Of a DNA stretch of 64,000 nucleotides, positions 1 to 29,927 are shown one piece after another. The DNA is from Pampus argenteus. Taxonomy: Eukaryota; Chordata; Actinopteri; Scombriformes; Stromateidae. Below the pieces are notes generated by a model. The model worked only from the letters and a program-made list of their open reading frames with translations, was not told where the DNA came from and ran no database searches. The position numbers and the translations under genes are program-made. The number at the start of each line of letters is the position of its first letter. Within the stretch, counting starts at the first letter, position 1. The DNA lies in assembly GCA_036937835.1 (NCBI GenBank), contig CM072876.1:8435501-8499500 (forward strand), in the 5' to 3' direction.

Positions 1-784
1 ACTACAGTACAGTAACCCCACGTTTCAGCAAACTCACTTCAACATCTGGCTTAAATGTCGTTTTTCTCTGCTCCAGCTCACCGAGGACCGGACAGCACAC
101 AGAAACCATGGCAACACATCAGAGAGATAACAGACAAATAAACTAAATAAAGTTCTGAAAGGGGCAATGACACACTCCCTGTCTAAGAAGTTATTTTCCT
201 CCTTTTATTCTTGTTACAACATCAGGATATGATGTCCATAGGCATCATGTGATTCATAATTAGAACCTGTATAATAATAATAATAATAATAATGATCTCC
301 AATGTATGTGGTGACTTCTTCGCTGTGTCAGAGTAAAGACTGCAGTAGCCTTGCATGTGCAGGCAGATTCCCTACAGACAGGCAATCTGACGTGAACGCT
401 TGTCCCATGAGGCAATGCACTCAGCTTACAACATGATTCATCTTGCTGATAACAGTGTATGAGCCCTGCTGCTGGGGTTATGAGCAAAACACCGTATATG
501 TATATCTGATATACAGATATACAGTACATCTGTATATCACCACTAGTTTTGTGAATGAACCTGGGCACCAATATTACATCATCTATTCTTAATCTGTTTT
601 GATGGTCATAGAAAATATTCTCTCTCTAGGAATTCAACATAACGTTAAATCGTTTCCCTGTTGCTTCCTTCCCCCACATGGTTTACAACCTCGTAATATC
701 TACAGTTCTCACCATGTTGCGGTAAACAACAACTGAAATAGCCTATACTGAAGACATATGAAATATTAAAGCACTTGGAGAAGC
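1..784. other. Left flank, no recognised gene
   Basis: No coding exon is recognised. It contains a short TAA run (about 271-292) and a set of overlapping short inverted repeats (500-538). Confidence 0.65.
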
Positions 785-807
785 GTGTGTGTGTGTGTGT
801 GTGTGTG
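785..807 (+). repeat. (GT)n microsatellite
   Basis: About 11 GT units read directly. Confidence 0.95.
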
Positions 808-819
808 GTGGCTGTTGCC

Positions 820-1496
820 CAGGTGAGCCCTCCTCTGATGACACGTGGATGATTGATCGTGGTGCGCTGCGTCTGCACTTGAGCTAAGTGCTGGAAACCT
901 TACAGGCTTTTTTTGGGGGGTTATACCGGGAAGGACTGCAGGATGACCCACCCGAATGAACGGACCACGCAGAGTGCTGCGGTGCGGGAGGGCAGCCTGA
1001 AAACTTAAGGCGCTGTCCATGGTGCTGAATCGCCACTTGCCGTCGCTTCAGTCTATCTGTGAGGGGACACAAAGACGCTGCGAGCGTCATCCTCTGTACG
1101 ACCCGTTCATACCTGAGCGCTCTTTAACGTTGGTGAACGGCGATCTCAAGGATGACGGAAGTGTATAACACTTTCAGCCACCAGATTTAGTCGGACATTG
1201 TCTGAGTCTGCCGGGGAACATGTATGACGGACTTGTGGAATTAAACCTTAAATGAAGAATCCGTTTCGGCTCGACAAAAAATGTTTCCGAAGACATCATA
1301 TCTCACCTATTTCCATTTGTTATCTGATCTATTGAGCAGCTAATCAGTCAGCAGCTGTTCAATGAGGAGCCGATTCCTTCATCCCTCAAACGAATTCCAA
1401 CATGTTACACAAATGAACTGCTGTCATTTAGTTGCCCTTCAAGCATAGGAGATCTGCCTTTTACTCTCTCAGAGGAGCGACGATATCCACCAAGAC
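820..1496 (+). promoter_or_regulatory. Probable fndc4 promoter and 5' UTR (CpG-enriched stretch)
   Basis: CpG dinucleotides are clearly denser from about 940 to 1260 than in the surrounding AT-rich DNA, directly upstream of the fndc4 start codon, as expected at a vertebrate 5' end. I see no convincing TATA box and cannot place the transcription start. A 28-codon upstream ORF (1362-1448) would lie in the 5' UTR if transcription starts before it. Confidence 0.4.
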
Positions 1497-18944
<17,448 letters not shown>

Positions 18945-19739
18945 GAAGAAGGATGCCAGAAGTTAGATTTCTCTCCGTCCTCTACCATCAACGTGTTTTT
19001 AATCTTTCTCATTGATGAGAAAATACAGCTAAAAAAACAATGTTAGGTTTCTGTTGTGCTTCATCAGTGATGAAGGCTGGCCAGGGATGCAAAAGACACA
19101 CACACGCATGCACACAGTATTTCAACACTGAACTACAGATATACACTCCAAAAACCCATCCGCACAACCCGACACACACCGTAGAGTAGCTGGAAGAACC
19201 CTATTCCTGCAGGTTGATAGTACATACAGTAAATTAATGTTAACCCATGGTGCAGTTAACTCTGACGTCTTTGCCAGGTGCTTGGTATGTTATTGCAATA
19301 CGAGACACACAGTAATCATCTCTGGGAGGCCTGTCTCATAACATAAAATATACAGTGTATTTTTAATATTGGCATGTGCGATTCAATACCACGTTCACCT
19401 GTTCAAAGCGATTCAACTATAAATAGATCAACATTTTCCATCACATATAGTGTTAATATACTGCCTGATCACAAATGTATATTATCTGACTGCTGTGGGC
19501 AGATTGTTAATGCGAAGAAAAAGCAAATACATCTGTCTAATTTTCTTTTTTTCAATTTTTTTTCCTAATTACTCAAATTAAAATTCCATTTTTTGAATAA
19601 CATTTCATTTTTGCATATTTCATACATAAGAAAATATGCCTGTACAAATTTTATTCATTTTAAATGAACTTGCATGCAGGTCATTTGCCTGTAGAATAGC
19701 ATTTGATGTGCATTCAAAGTTAGATGCCAAATATGGAGA

Positions 19740-19872
19740 AATAAACATGATTGCTGTACTGTGAAGATATTAATGTTTTGATTCTTCTAGTCTTTTACAG
19801 TTATCATCCAGTCTGTTTCGTTTTAGATCTAGACATTTCCTGACAATTGTATTACCTAAAGTGTAAAATAAA
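19740..19872 (+). terminator. fndc4: fndc4 3' UTR end: AATAAA polyadenylation signals
   Basis: Canonical AATAAA hexamers occur at 19740-19745 and 19867-19872, about 0.8-0.9 kb after the fndc4 stop. Either could end the transcript. The calls rest on the hexamers alone. Confidence 0.45.
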
Positions 19873-22800
19873 CCTTATTTTGAATGTCCCATTACTAAGC
19901 TGCAATGCATACTGAATTTATACTTTCACTGAAATGCATAAATCATAAATCACACAAAACGCTCATCATGTGTCACTCAGGTGCATTTTGTGGATTGCTG
20001 TTATTAACGGCCGAGTAGAAAACTGCACTCAATGCACAAATGACTTGCCAAGTCTTGTGGCAAAAGTGCATTTAACACAGGAAGTAGTTTGTTATAAATC
20101 AATTCGGTAACTAAAATACTTTAAGACCTCGAGAGACAAAATGCATAACGTGCAAGTGAAACGTTGACTCGTTGAATGTGTATTTTGTGCACATAACATT
20201 ACAGCAATTTATTTCATTTCTAATTGCTTTCTGCAATGTCCGCAGAATGATGCAACAATTAGACAACCTCAGTCTTTAATATTTGACTTTGCACCCACTT
20301 CTTGTTGACACTGAGTTTTTATACTCATCTTTAAAAGCAAAAAAACGCATCACCCTTATTGCCGGAGTTCGATACATAGTCACAAATCTACAGTCAATGT
20401 TGTTTTCTAACTCTTAAATCTGAGACCAGAAACTTGAAATACAACTGGGATTGAGATGTGATATAGGGGGATAACAGGCAGGGATTATGAAGAGATAAAC
20501 TTACATGTCTTGTTGAAGCTTTTCAAAGAGCTGGCTCTTGAGTCAGCTTGAGTAGTGGTAGTGTCTTGATGCCATCAGTGATGTGGTTCTGTTATTTGAC
20601 CTGAAGAAAAAGGCAGGAAACACATCAAACAACCAGCACTGAGTTAATACTTACACACATCAGGAAATACATCATATACCCACTTACCATTCTACTCATT
20701 AATCTTCTATTAAAAGTGTATACATTGTCATTATTACCTAAAACTAGCTCTTAAATGCATAAATTGCAGTTATCTCAGCAGACGTTGTAAGACAAGGCTG
20801 TCAGCCCTATAGAGCAAATTCAATAAGTCATCTTAGCTGGCCTTTAAACTAGATTGTTCCTAATCAAAAAATGTAATTACACAGAAGTACCTAAGGTTAC
20901 AGTTCATCTTAAAATAGAAAGTGATTATCCCAGGGATTAATAGGTAATTTTGTAATTCTAATAATAATCCTCCTATTTTCTTCCAACTCCGTGTCAGTGC
21001 AGAGCTGCAGACTACTTCCATTAGTTGTTCAAGTGATTTATGAGCTTTTGTTATGGCTAAGAAAGCTGGATAGATGTTAGATGTGATTCAGAGACCTGTA
21101 TAGTAAGTACATACTGTATCTATAAATAAGATCAGTTTTTAGAAGAGTTTTGCGTAAGAGTCTAATTTTCATTATTTTAGCACTCTGTCCCATTTTCCCA
21201 TGTGTATCAATATTAACACCATTGGGTTGACCTCCTTTCTCCTCTTTCTTTCATGCAAGTTGTTAGTGCTGTAAAGTTAGCTGGTTGACAGCTAAAAGAG
21301 TCTGGGTTCTTTCATTACGTTACATTTCACCGCAGGAAATGTTACAACTAACTTGGACTATGGAGTAAATTATAACGTTTCACTCCTTGTGTGTTGTGTT
21401 TGAGACTAAAACATTACGTGCTGTAGCGATAACAGCTGCACCATTTCACAGCAGACACATGCAATGGTTCAAAGGAACTCAAAGATACAGACAGAAATGT
21501 CAAAGATTTTACAACCATCCCGTCTCCCCTAGTTGTTGACCCAGCACATGAAATCCCACCACATGAAAATATCAAGTGCACAGCTTTTCTTAGGTGCTCG
21601 CTGTATGCTGATCTCCTTCCCAGTTAGTGCTGCATGTGGTGCAGTAATGACATTGGCTGCACCCCGTCATGATGCAGCATTCACCTCTATAGAAATTCAA
21701 ATTATATTTGCATACCTCTATAAACAGTCATTAAACTTAACAAACACACAGATAGACAGATTACAACCTTATCTGAACCTGTGACAACATTCCTGAAATT
21801 GAATTGCTCTAGTTAGTGAATGTATTTCAGTCTACAAGCTGTTCTTAAGGTGCAGAAATCCACATGCTGGTAAGAAAATAAAATATGTTAAGATCACTTC
21901 AATTCATACACCAGAGCTTATAAACTGCTTTTCATTGTTTGACTGAGAAAACAGACGGGATAATGTTGTTTACACCTACAGGTGCATGTATGCTTTATTT
22001 AAGATTTCAATCAGACATGAGCACTGGGCTGAATGAAAAGATATATCAATGAGACAGACAGAGAGATAGCCACACAAGAGAATGTCCTTGCTTTTGATCG
22101 ACCAGAGTGAGCTAGAAAATGTTTGGAGAAAAAAATTAATAAATAAAAAAAAACACTTTTGTGTTTGAACTTGAAATGCTCTGGACAGATCCATAGAATG
22201 ACCAATATGACTGGAAAAAGCTCACAAAGCTTAATGTTTGAGACTAGTCTGCACCACGAGTAGCGGTTGTTTAATTGGTATGTTTCTGGGAATGATTTGC
22301 TGGAACTCATTTTTGATCAAATTATAAAGCAATTTTGCAACTGGATTGATTTGCTTTAGAAGACACATTGCAATCATACAGTAATATTGCACTCTTGAAG
22401 GCCAAACTATCTTTGTAACCAAAGCGTGTATAGAAGACAAAAAAAAAAAAAAGATGGTTCTGTGCAATAGAGTATTTGTACAAAGTATTTTATTTATGCA
22501 TAAATAAGTAACAAACCATAACAGCTTCCAAAGTCTATACCAAAGTCTATATTATCACAACACAGTTGGAAACCCACTAATTGCATAGATAGAAAATAAG
22601 CACCTTCTTATGAAAAGTAAACCAATACTGTAAACGTCAGTGTTTAATTTGGGCAATAATAGCTTATCTGAGAAAATACTTTGCCTTTCCAGCTGAATTC
22701 TTTTTTGTTATTTGGACTCAAACTGTCACAGGCTGATTTGTATTCAGTGCACTTCTGACTCTTATTGGCATGTTATACCTCCAAGTGCAGGTTTTCCCCT

Positions 22801-24976
22801 CCTGCACAGAACATGCTCCACTGCACCAAAGACCTGCCTCCATTCAAGATGAGCTGGGAATCAGCCCACATCCATGTGCTGTATACAGTACACTGGCTAC
22901 ATGAAATAAAACAGCGATATGCTTGAGATTGATCTATGCCATTATATAATTTATATTACAGATTGATTTTTTTTGTTGTTGTTGTTGTTGATCAATTGAA
23001 AAGGAAAAAAGACTGGCTGAAGATTATACCCTGTATAACTGTAATATCTAATAGCTTTTATAAATGTTGTGCATTGAATAATAATGCAGCTTGTGGTGAA
23101 GCTGTGCAAAGACGATGCCGGTGTTTCTGCTTATAAGTAAATCCACTTCAAATCTCTATTGTTTGATGGCTGTCATTATTAAAAAAACAAAAAACAAAAA
23201 CAACTCTGAGACTGACACCTACTGGGGGAAACAGCCTTCTCCAAATGTCACTCAATAACACTGAACCAGTGGCTACTGTAGCACCACACATGAATCCGTC
23301 CATCAGTCAATGAAAGAGCTGCAGAGATGAGTGAATAGAGGAAAAATAACTTGTGAGAAAAGATGTTTGGAAAAAAATGACAACATTGCTTTCAGACACT
23401 CGGTGTCCTTGTCAATTCTAAATGCCAACATGTGCAGACAGACCCATAGACATGCTGGAGGCTACAGTATTGATGATATCCAAACAGTATAGCGCTTTCC
23501 TCTTCTGAAATATGCAATGGAGTTGGTATTTCAGCCAGTCAGTCAGGAATAAAACAATACAATTAAGCTTCATGGCATAACCTGATAAGTCATCCAATTA
23601 TTCTGCAGCGGGTGTCATGACAACAACACAGAGCCCTTGCTGCCTCCCACCTCCTCCTGTCATAATTATTCTCAGTCATAATGCCATGAATACAAAGAGA
23701 AGGACCACTTCAGCCAGACTGGGGGCACGATATATTATCCTCTTGACAGTGAACGTCATCTGAGCGGTGGATAGAAATAATTTGCGCCATCTAAGCAGGG
23801 CAACATTTAATCTTATAATAAGATGTGGGACAAAGTACATGTTGTGTGGCAAAGATTGCAGTCAAGAGTGAAAGCTGTGAATAGTGGCGAACGGTGTATG
23901 ACTACATCCAGTCAAAATAAATGATTTGTGTGGGTTCGTATATGCACAAATAATGGCTATTTAGAAAAAAAATAAAGCGATTCCTGCAGTAATGAAAGTC
24001 ACATATATTTAAATTTGTACAAATTAGTATAACCTAATGCAAAACATACAAGCATCTACACATTCACATCTCAACCAAGGTGATTTTTGTAAAAAACAAA
24101 CTGCGTCCCGAGTCTATTCAGTCTACTTCATTTATAATGACACAATATACATACATTAATTACACTGCTTTGACAATGAAAAAATACAGCATATGAAAAT
24201 TCTCTAATAGTTTGGCCTTGCCATACAGTTGTTCTTCAATCCATACTTCATCACTATTCTTCAATAGTGAAATCATCTTTATGAGCAGTGGCAATGATGT
24301 AAAAATGGTCCTTACATTTTGGTTACAAGAGCTGCATGTAAATAACACAGCTTTGAAATTGATTGTTACAGAAATATCAATGTCTCTGCAAGGGGAAAGT
24401 TTTCCAGGTCAGACATAACAGTATAGAAATAACACAAAAAGCGTGATATGTTCCCTTTAAAAAAAATGTAAGTATTGATTCATCCATATTGCACATGTTT
24501 TTGATGGATGCAAGATTTGTATAACCAGACGAAGAATCATTTACCTTTGATGACAAACCACAGTTGTCTATAATTTACAATTGCAGAGGGTCCCTTTTCA
24601 GTGAATGTACAACTTTAAACCTGGTAATGAGACTGAATCTCCAGCATAAAGCAAAACTAAGCTTGAGCATGAAGGTTCATTAGACACCGTTTAAAACAAG
24701 CAATTTACCGTCACACGGTCCACATGAAGCTTTCAGACGCATCTTGTGGGCTTCCACAGCAGATACAGTTGCTCGGTTGTCTCATCTGTTTTCAGATGAC
24801 ATGTGTATGGAACTTTAGTCACATGATAACGTGGATATATAAACACAATTCAGTTTATTTATTTTAGTTATTTATAGCCGTCTTCATGATAACTGACAAA
24901 TTTAATTTCCTGAGAAAGGCCATGAGATTTGGTTGAAAGCTTCAAAAATCAAAGTGAGCAGTCTGTATGTTAGGAG

Positions 24977-24982
24977 TTTATT
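24977..24982 (-). terminator. ldlrap1: Candidate ldlrap1 polyadenylation signal
   Basis: AATAAA on the minus strand, about 0.94 kb after the ldlrap1 stop. A second hexamer lies at 24854-24859. No other evidence fixes the transcript end. Confidence 0.4.
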
Positions 24983-25917
24983 GGCTAAAATTTAACCTTA
25001 CGTATGACTTGTTGGGAATTAAACATTGTACTCAACTATGTACATGTAATGTACATCTCTCTTTCAGAAACATTTCCTTATTATCCAGGGTTCATTGCAG
25101 CCTCTTTTTTTTTTTTTTTTTTACAACACATTTCTGTTGCAGTCAACAAAAACATGACACAGGGAGTATGTCTGTAATCCTCTACCTACTATGTAACATG
25201 CTGTTTCATTCTCCAAAGAACTGGCTGGATCAGCAAGACAAACTGAATGATGAATGCATAATTCATCCAATATCGTGACAGAAGAGAAACACCAGCTTCT
25301 GCTGATGACCGTTTCCAGCGACTGCTGAGAATGGGAACTACTAATTCAAGCAAACTACGAGATCAAAGACACATTTTCAGAAAGAGATGACAGCTTTATA
25401 TTCACATTTTTTTTATGCCAAGTAAATCATCTGAATTTACAGGTTAGAACCATGTGTGAAAATGTTTTTTTTTTTACAAATTTAGATTAAAAGAAAGCAG
25501 CTCACTCCAAACTTATTGATCTTATGACGTTCGTTTTATAAACTTTCTTCTTTGAGAAGAAATATGTAGTTCTTGCTTTCATTACAGTGCTGCACAATGC
25601 GTGTGCGTCGTCCTCCATCTGGCTGGTTTGTGAAAATTTGAATATGGCAGGAGATGGCTGTTTACACTGAGTGAAGTGTGTTGACTGGCAGGCATTCACA
25701 GAAACAGCAGTTTATAATATGAGGGTATTCACATTATGGCTTCTCTGTAGCAGCCGCAGAATATCATACAGAACCTCTCCGATTCAGGTTGTGCACTAGG
25801 GAAGTGCAATATGTTTTGCCGTCTGTTCAGTTTATGCGTTCTGTGTTGTGTTTTTTTTTTTTGTTAGTCTTGGGGAGAGTGGTGTGATGACTTTTTGTGA
25901 TGCTGTAAGTTGGGCAG

Positions 25918-26017
25918 CTATTGCTTGTTGCAGACAGACAACACATTCTCATGGCAGACCTCCCGGGGACTCAGAGCTGCATTGTGAGAGACGGGTTTGG
26001 AGCGGGACTCGGCCAGT
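25918..26017 (-). CDS. ldlrap1: ldlrap1 terminal coding exon 9
   Basis: The exon follows the acceptor CTGTCAG. It encodes LAESRSKPVSHNAALSPREV then CHENVLSVCNKQ and TAG. The first residues complete the AP-2 helix. The remainder is shorter than, and unlike, the human C-terminus, which ends in an acidic DDLFSF-type tail. Confidence 0.88.
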
Positions 26018-29000
26018 CTGACAGAGACATAAAGTAACAAAAGAAGTACTATTACAAGACAGGTCAGAGACATTAAATATCTATTTGTTAATGGGGTTCA
26101 GAGGGTATGCAAAACGTTAAAAGCAGAAAAGAAACAGGGGAATGATGCTGATTTGTATGAAGGAATGATCAGTGGGAGGCAATGTGAAGAGCCATCAGGG
26201 GCAGACATATGGAGAACAACACAGTTTCTGTGAGGTCACTCATACAAGTTAGCATTACTACCAAATGATAACACTGAATGGAACAGTTACCCTCTACACA
26301 TAAATGTGTGGTTATGATGTACAGTGACTGATTAAAGGCAAATATTGATAAATGATGCTGCAATGATTCTACAGTACAGTAACTGAATACATGAGGTGCA
26401 GCAATTATGACAATCTGCTTTCTTCCAGTAAAGTTTGGACAATGTAAGAAAAAAAAAAAGAATAATGTGCAGGAATGATTTTTACTCAAGGCAAGGATCA
26501 AGTATGTCATCACTTACCAGTGTCCATCTCCTCTACTTCCATGTTGCTGCATGTCATGAAGAAGAATAATAAACCCATGACTATATATGACTTAAGAGCA
26601 GGCCTGCCCAAACCCACAGACTAAAACACAACCATCCACCGCCATTGCAATCTCTTTAATCTGTGGGGCATTACCTCTCTGCTCTCCATTGTGTAAGGAG
26701 AGATAATGCAGCACTGCAGGACACATACACATATCAGGTGGTTATATGAGGAAATGAAAAGTCATGTGGGATGCTCAGACACTCACAGGACTTCATTACC
26801 TATATTCCCAGCTGTTGTTGTGCATAGAAGGGCATTATCAAAGAGTTTTGATGGGTTTTGCTGAGAGTGTGTGATAATTTCACTTCCTACTATACTGTGA
26901 GAAAATATAAGGATTCGAGAGAGGTACAGTAATAATGCACAATAAGGTGTTTTTTTTTCTATTATGTGTATGAGAACTTGAGTACATTTGAGTACGCGTG
27001 CCCATGTGAGGGTTTTTCATACCTCTAACATTTTACCCCAAATTTCAGTGACTGCAATTAAACAGGCCTTTTTTTATCTTTAGCTGAACTAACATGTTTG
27101 CCAGCGTCATCAATGAACTATCTTCAGCGACAACAGGAACGAGGAGGACTGCAATAGATGGTACGGCCCACGCAGAGCCCTGATCTCAACATCACTGAAT
27201 CAGTCTGGGAGTACATGAGGACACAGAAGCAACTGAGATGAGACTTAAATCCACAGAGGAACTGTGGCAAGTTCTCCAACAGCCTACCTGCCAAGTACCA
27301 TGAAAAACAGTGTGCAGTAGAGTATCGAGGAGAACTGGTGATGTTTTAATGGAAAAACCAAATATTGATTTCAACTGAACTTTGTATGAATTGATACTAT
27401 GCTATGAACTATATTTTATTTATTACAATTTTTACTATCAAACACAATGAAACATAAACATGTCTTATAGTAACTATATATCTGAGCTAATAAATGAAAT
27501 ACAGCTAAGGGAAGCTGTATTGTATTTATTTTTTAATTTTTTTTATAAATGAGCAACACTTTGACATAACAACATTTGTGTACACGCGAGGATCGAGTCA
27601 CCCTAGCTATAATTAATTGGAGCAGATAGTTGCTTGCCTCATATATTACTGAAGTCTGGTTTGACAAGACACCAGAGCTTTAAAAACACCCACAGTAATT
27701 ACAGTTGCTGTGTTCGATAGCTACTCACAACAGAGCACTCCGGGGCAATTTACAGACAAGAGTATGCTGGGAAAATATCAGACACTTTTGCAGATTGGAT
27801 TTATTTTATTTTACCAAACAAAGTTACCACACTATCAGTAGAGTAACACCCTCTAACCTTGAGACAGTTGTTTTTAACACTTTCAGTACTGAGGATGCCA
27901 TGTCATCAGTACCAGTTAGACAGGAGACTTTTACATGTCCCCGTGTGGGAATTTCAATAATTTGTGTCAGTCAATGTGTCAAATACAGGTTTTCTTATTT
28001 AATAGAGTCTGAGTGTCGAGTATTTCTTGTTCTAGAATAATCCCATTTTATCCATAAATTAAAGATTATATCCCTGGTGTGCTACGTACAGTACTTTTTT
28101 TGCATTTATATGTAAAGGTTACCTTGAGAATGCATCATCGAATCCATCCTCCACATCCTGTTGAGAGATAAACAATAAGGATCAATACACACATACATTT
28201 TTTTTTCCCGACCCCTGCTGCAGCTCCTCTGAGTCAGCTGTTTGTCATAACTTATTTCACTCAACCGACAAATTCATTCAGCATGTGCTGACGTACAATT
28301 TTTGTTGAATACGTCTTGTTTCAATCGCTACGGCTAAATGTCAATAAATATGATTTACTTTAAGAAGTATATCTTGAAAAATATGGATAAAGGAATACCT
28401 TTATCATATTTTCAGTTCCACTTTCTCTGTTCCAGTTTTTTGGGAAAGCATTACGTCACACTGGGCCAAAATTAAAAACTGAGATAAAGTCGGGGGCCAA
28501 AGTCAATATTTAATGAAAAAATAACCGCAATTGATATTCACATTTAAAAAGTCACATTTATCACAAACTTTGACCATGCAAACTGTTCCTCATCAAAGAG
28601 TTGGGCTGCCACAATAAAGCCTTTACAGCAGCTTCACTTTTTGATTTTGCTTTCATGAACACAGTCTGCTGGCAAACCCGACCTTTTTTCATCTCCTCCA
28701 CCTTCTGGAGCTTCGGCTTTACATCCAGGTCTTTGTACTTCTCATAATGTTTCGTTTCATAGCTGACATTCCTATGCTATATTCCTTCGTTACGGCCACG
28801 TTAGCTCTGCACACAAGACAAACATCTCTGTCCTTTATATTTGTGAATACATAATGAGCTGATGAGATTTGACTTAATTAAAACAAAATTTCTCCCTGAT
28901 AGTGAAATAATGTCTGATTATTTTATTGAACAGAGAACAGATGAATTTCACTGTGTGAGATCAGGCTGTTGGGATAAGACATCCTAATGAATATGGTGCC

Positions 29001-29890
29001 ACCTAGTGTTGAGTATCTGTAAGTGAATAAAACAGTGACTGAGGAGCCTCTGCAGCAGCAACATCAGTTTATAGACATTGAATACACACTATGATGTCAT
29101 AAGCAGATATAAGTCTTCATTAATGTATTTGTCAACTGTAACACCTACAGGTTTTTTGGGAAAAAAATGGAAAAAGTAAAAGTAGGCTGTAAAAATACAG
29201 CCTAACATCTAACAATAACCATTATTTTGGCCCAATTGGACCAATCAGCAGTTTGGAGCATGTGACCTACCCAAGAGTCATGTTTGATTGGTCGCCTGCG
29301 AGTAGGGTTACTACGAGGTGAGGGTGAGCTGAGTGAAGTAGAGAGGAAAGGCCTCCGGAGCTTCTCTTCCATCCCAACAGGTTTATGTGCCTCTGGATCT
29401 GAGGGAGTAGGTGAGGGAGTAGACAGGTGTGGACAAGAGGTTGGGAAGAAGAGAAGAATAAAAGAGCAGATACAAGCAATGAGACAAAGATATGCAGACA
29501 CGAAGACAAGAATAGAGCATATTAAACCACAGAACAGAGAAAGCTGTTTTGGTGTCTTTAACTCTACGGTCTGCAGCACATAAGCTTCCTCTGCAACAGG
29601 CAGAATTTAAATAATCTCTGTAAAACGTTCCTGCTTCTCTCTGTGTCGTGTTACTACTGAGGTCCTTGAGGCTTTCACCGCAGATTTTCTCTCTGTCCTC
29701 AAGCCACTACCACTGGGAGTGGCGCAAATTTTAATTGAAAGAGGCTGGAGACACAGGGAGTGAGCCAACAACAAACTGAACGAAGTCTCATTAATGCAGA
29801 CTATCTCACCCTCCCAAAGAGTGGAAAGATTTTGACCTATAAATGTCACAACCTTCAGAAAATGACTAGGAAAATAATTAGGTGATTTGT

Positions 29891-29927
<37 letters not shown>

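Larger units (their letters stand above)
18945..25917. other. Convergent intergenic and 3'-UTR region between fndc4 and ldlrap1
   Basis: About 7 kb with no recognisable coding exon on either strand. The left part holds the fndc4 3' UTR with AATAAA at 19740 and 19867. The right part holds the ldlrap1 3' UTR. Short ORFs here resemble no family I know. Confidence 0.75.

Noticed and set aside
1..784. Exon of a neighbouring upstream gene at the left edge
   Set aside because: The minus-strand reading near 60-130 is briefly open but resembles nothing and has no clear splice context.
29202..29270. Possible longer exon 7 of ldlrap1, since the frame stays open to 29202
   Set aside because: The GTAGGT donor at 29265-29270 gives the phase needed for exon 8, and the sequence past it has no ARH resemblance.
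29284..29583. Plus-strand ORF over ldlrap1 exon 7
   Set aside because: Antisense shadow of the exon; no family resemblance.
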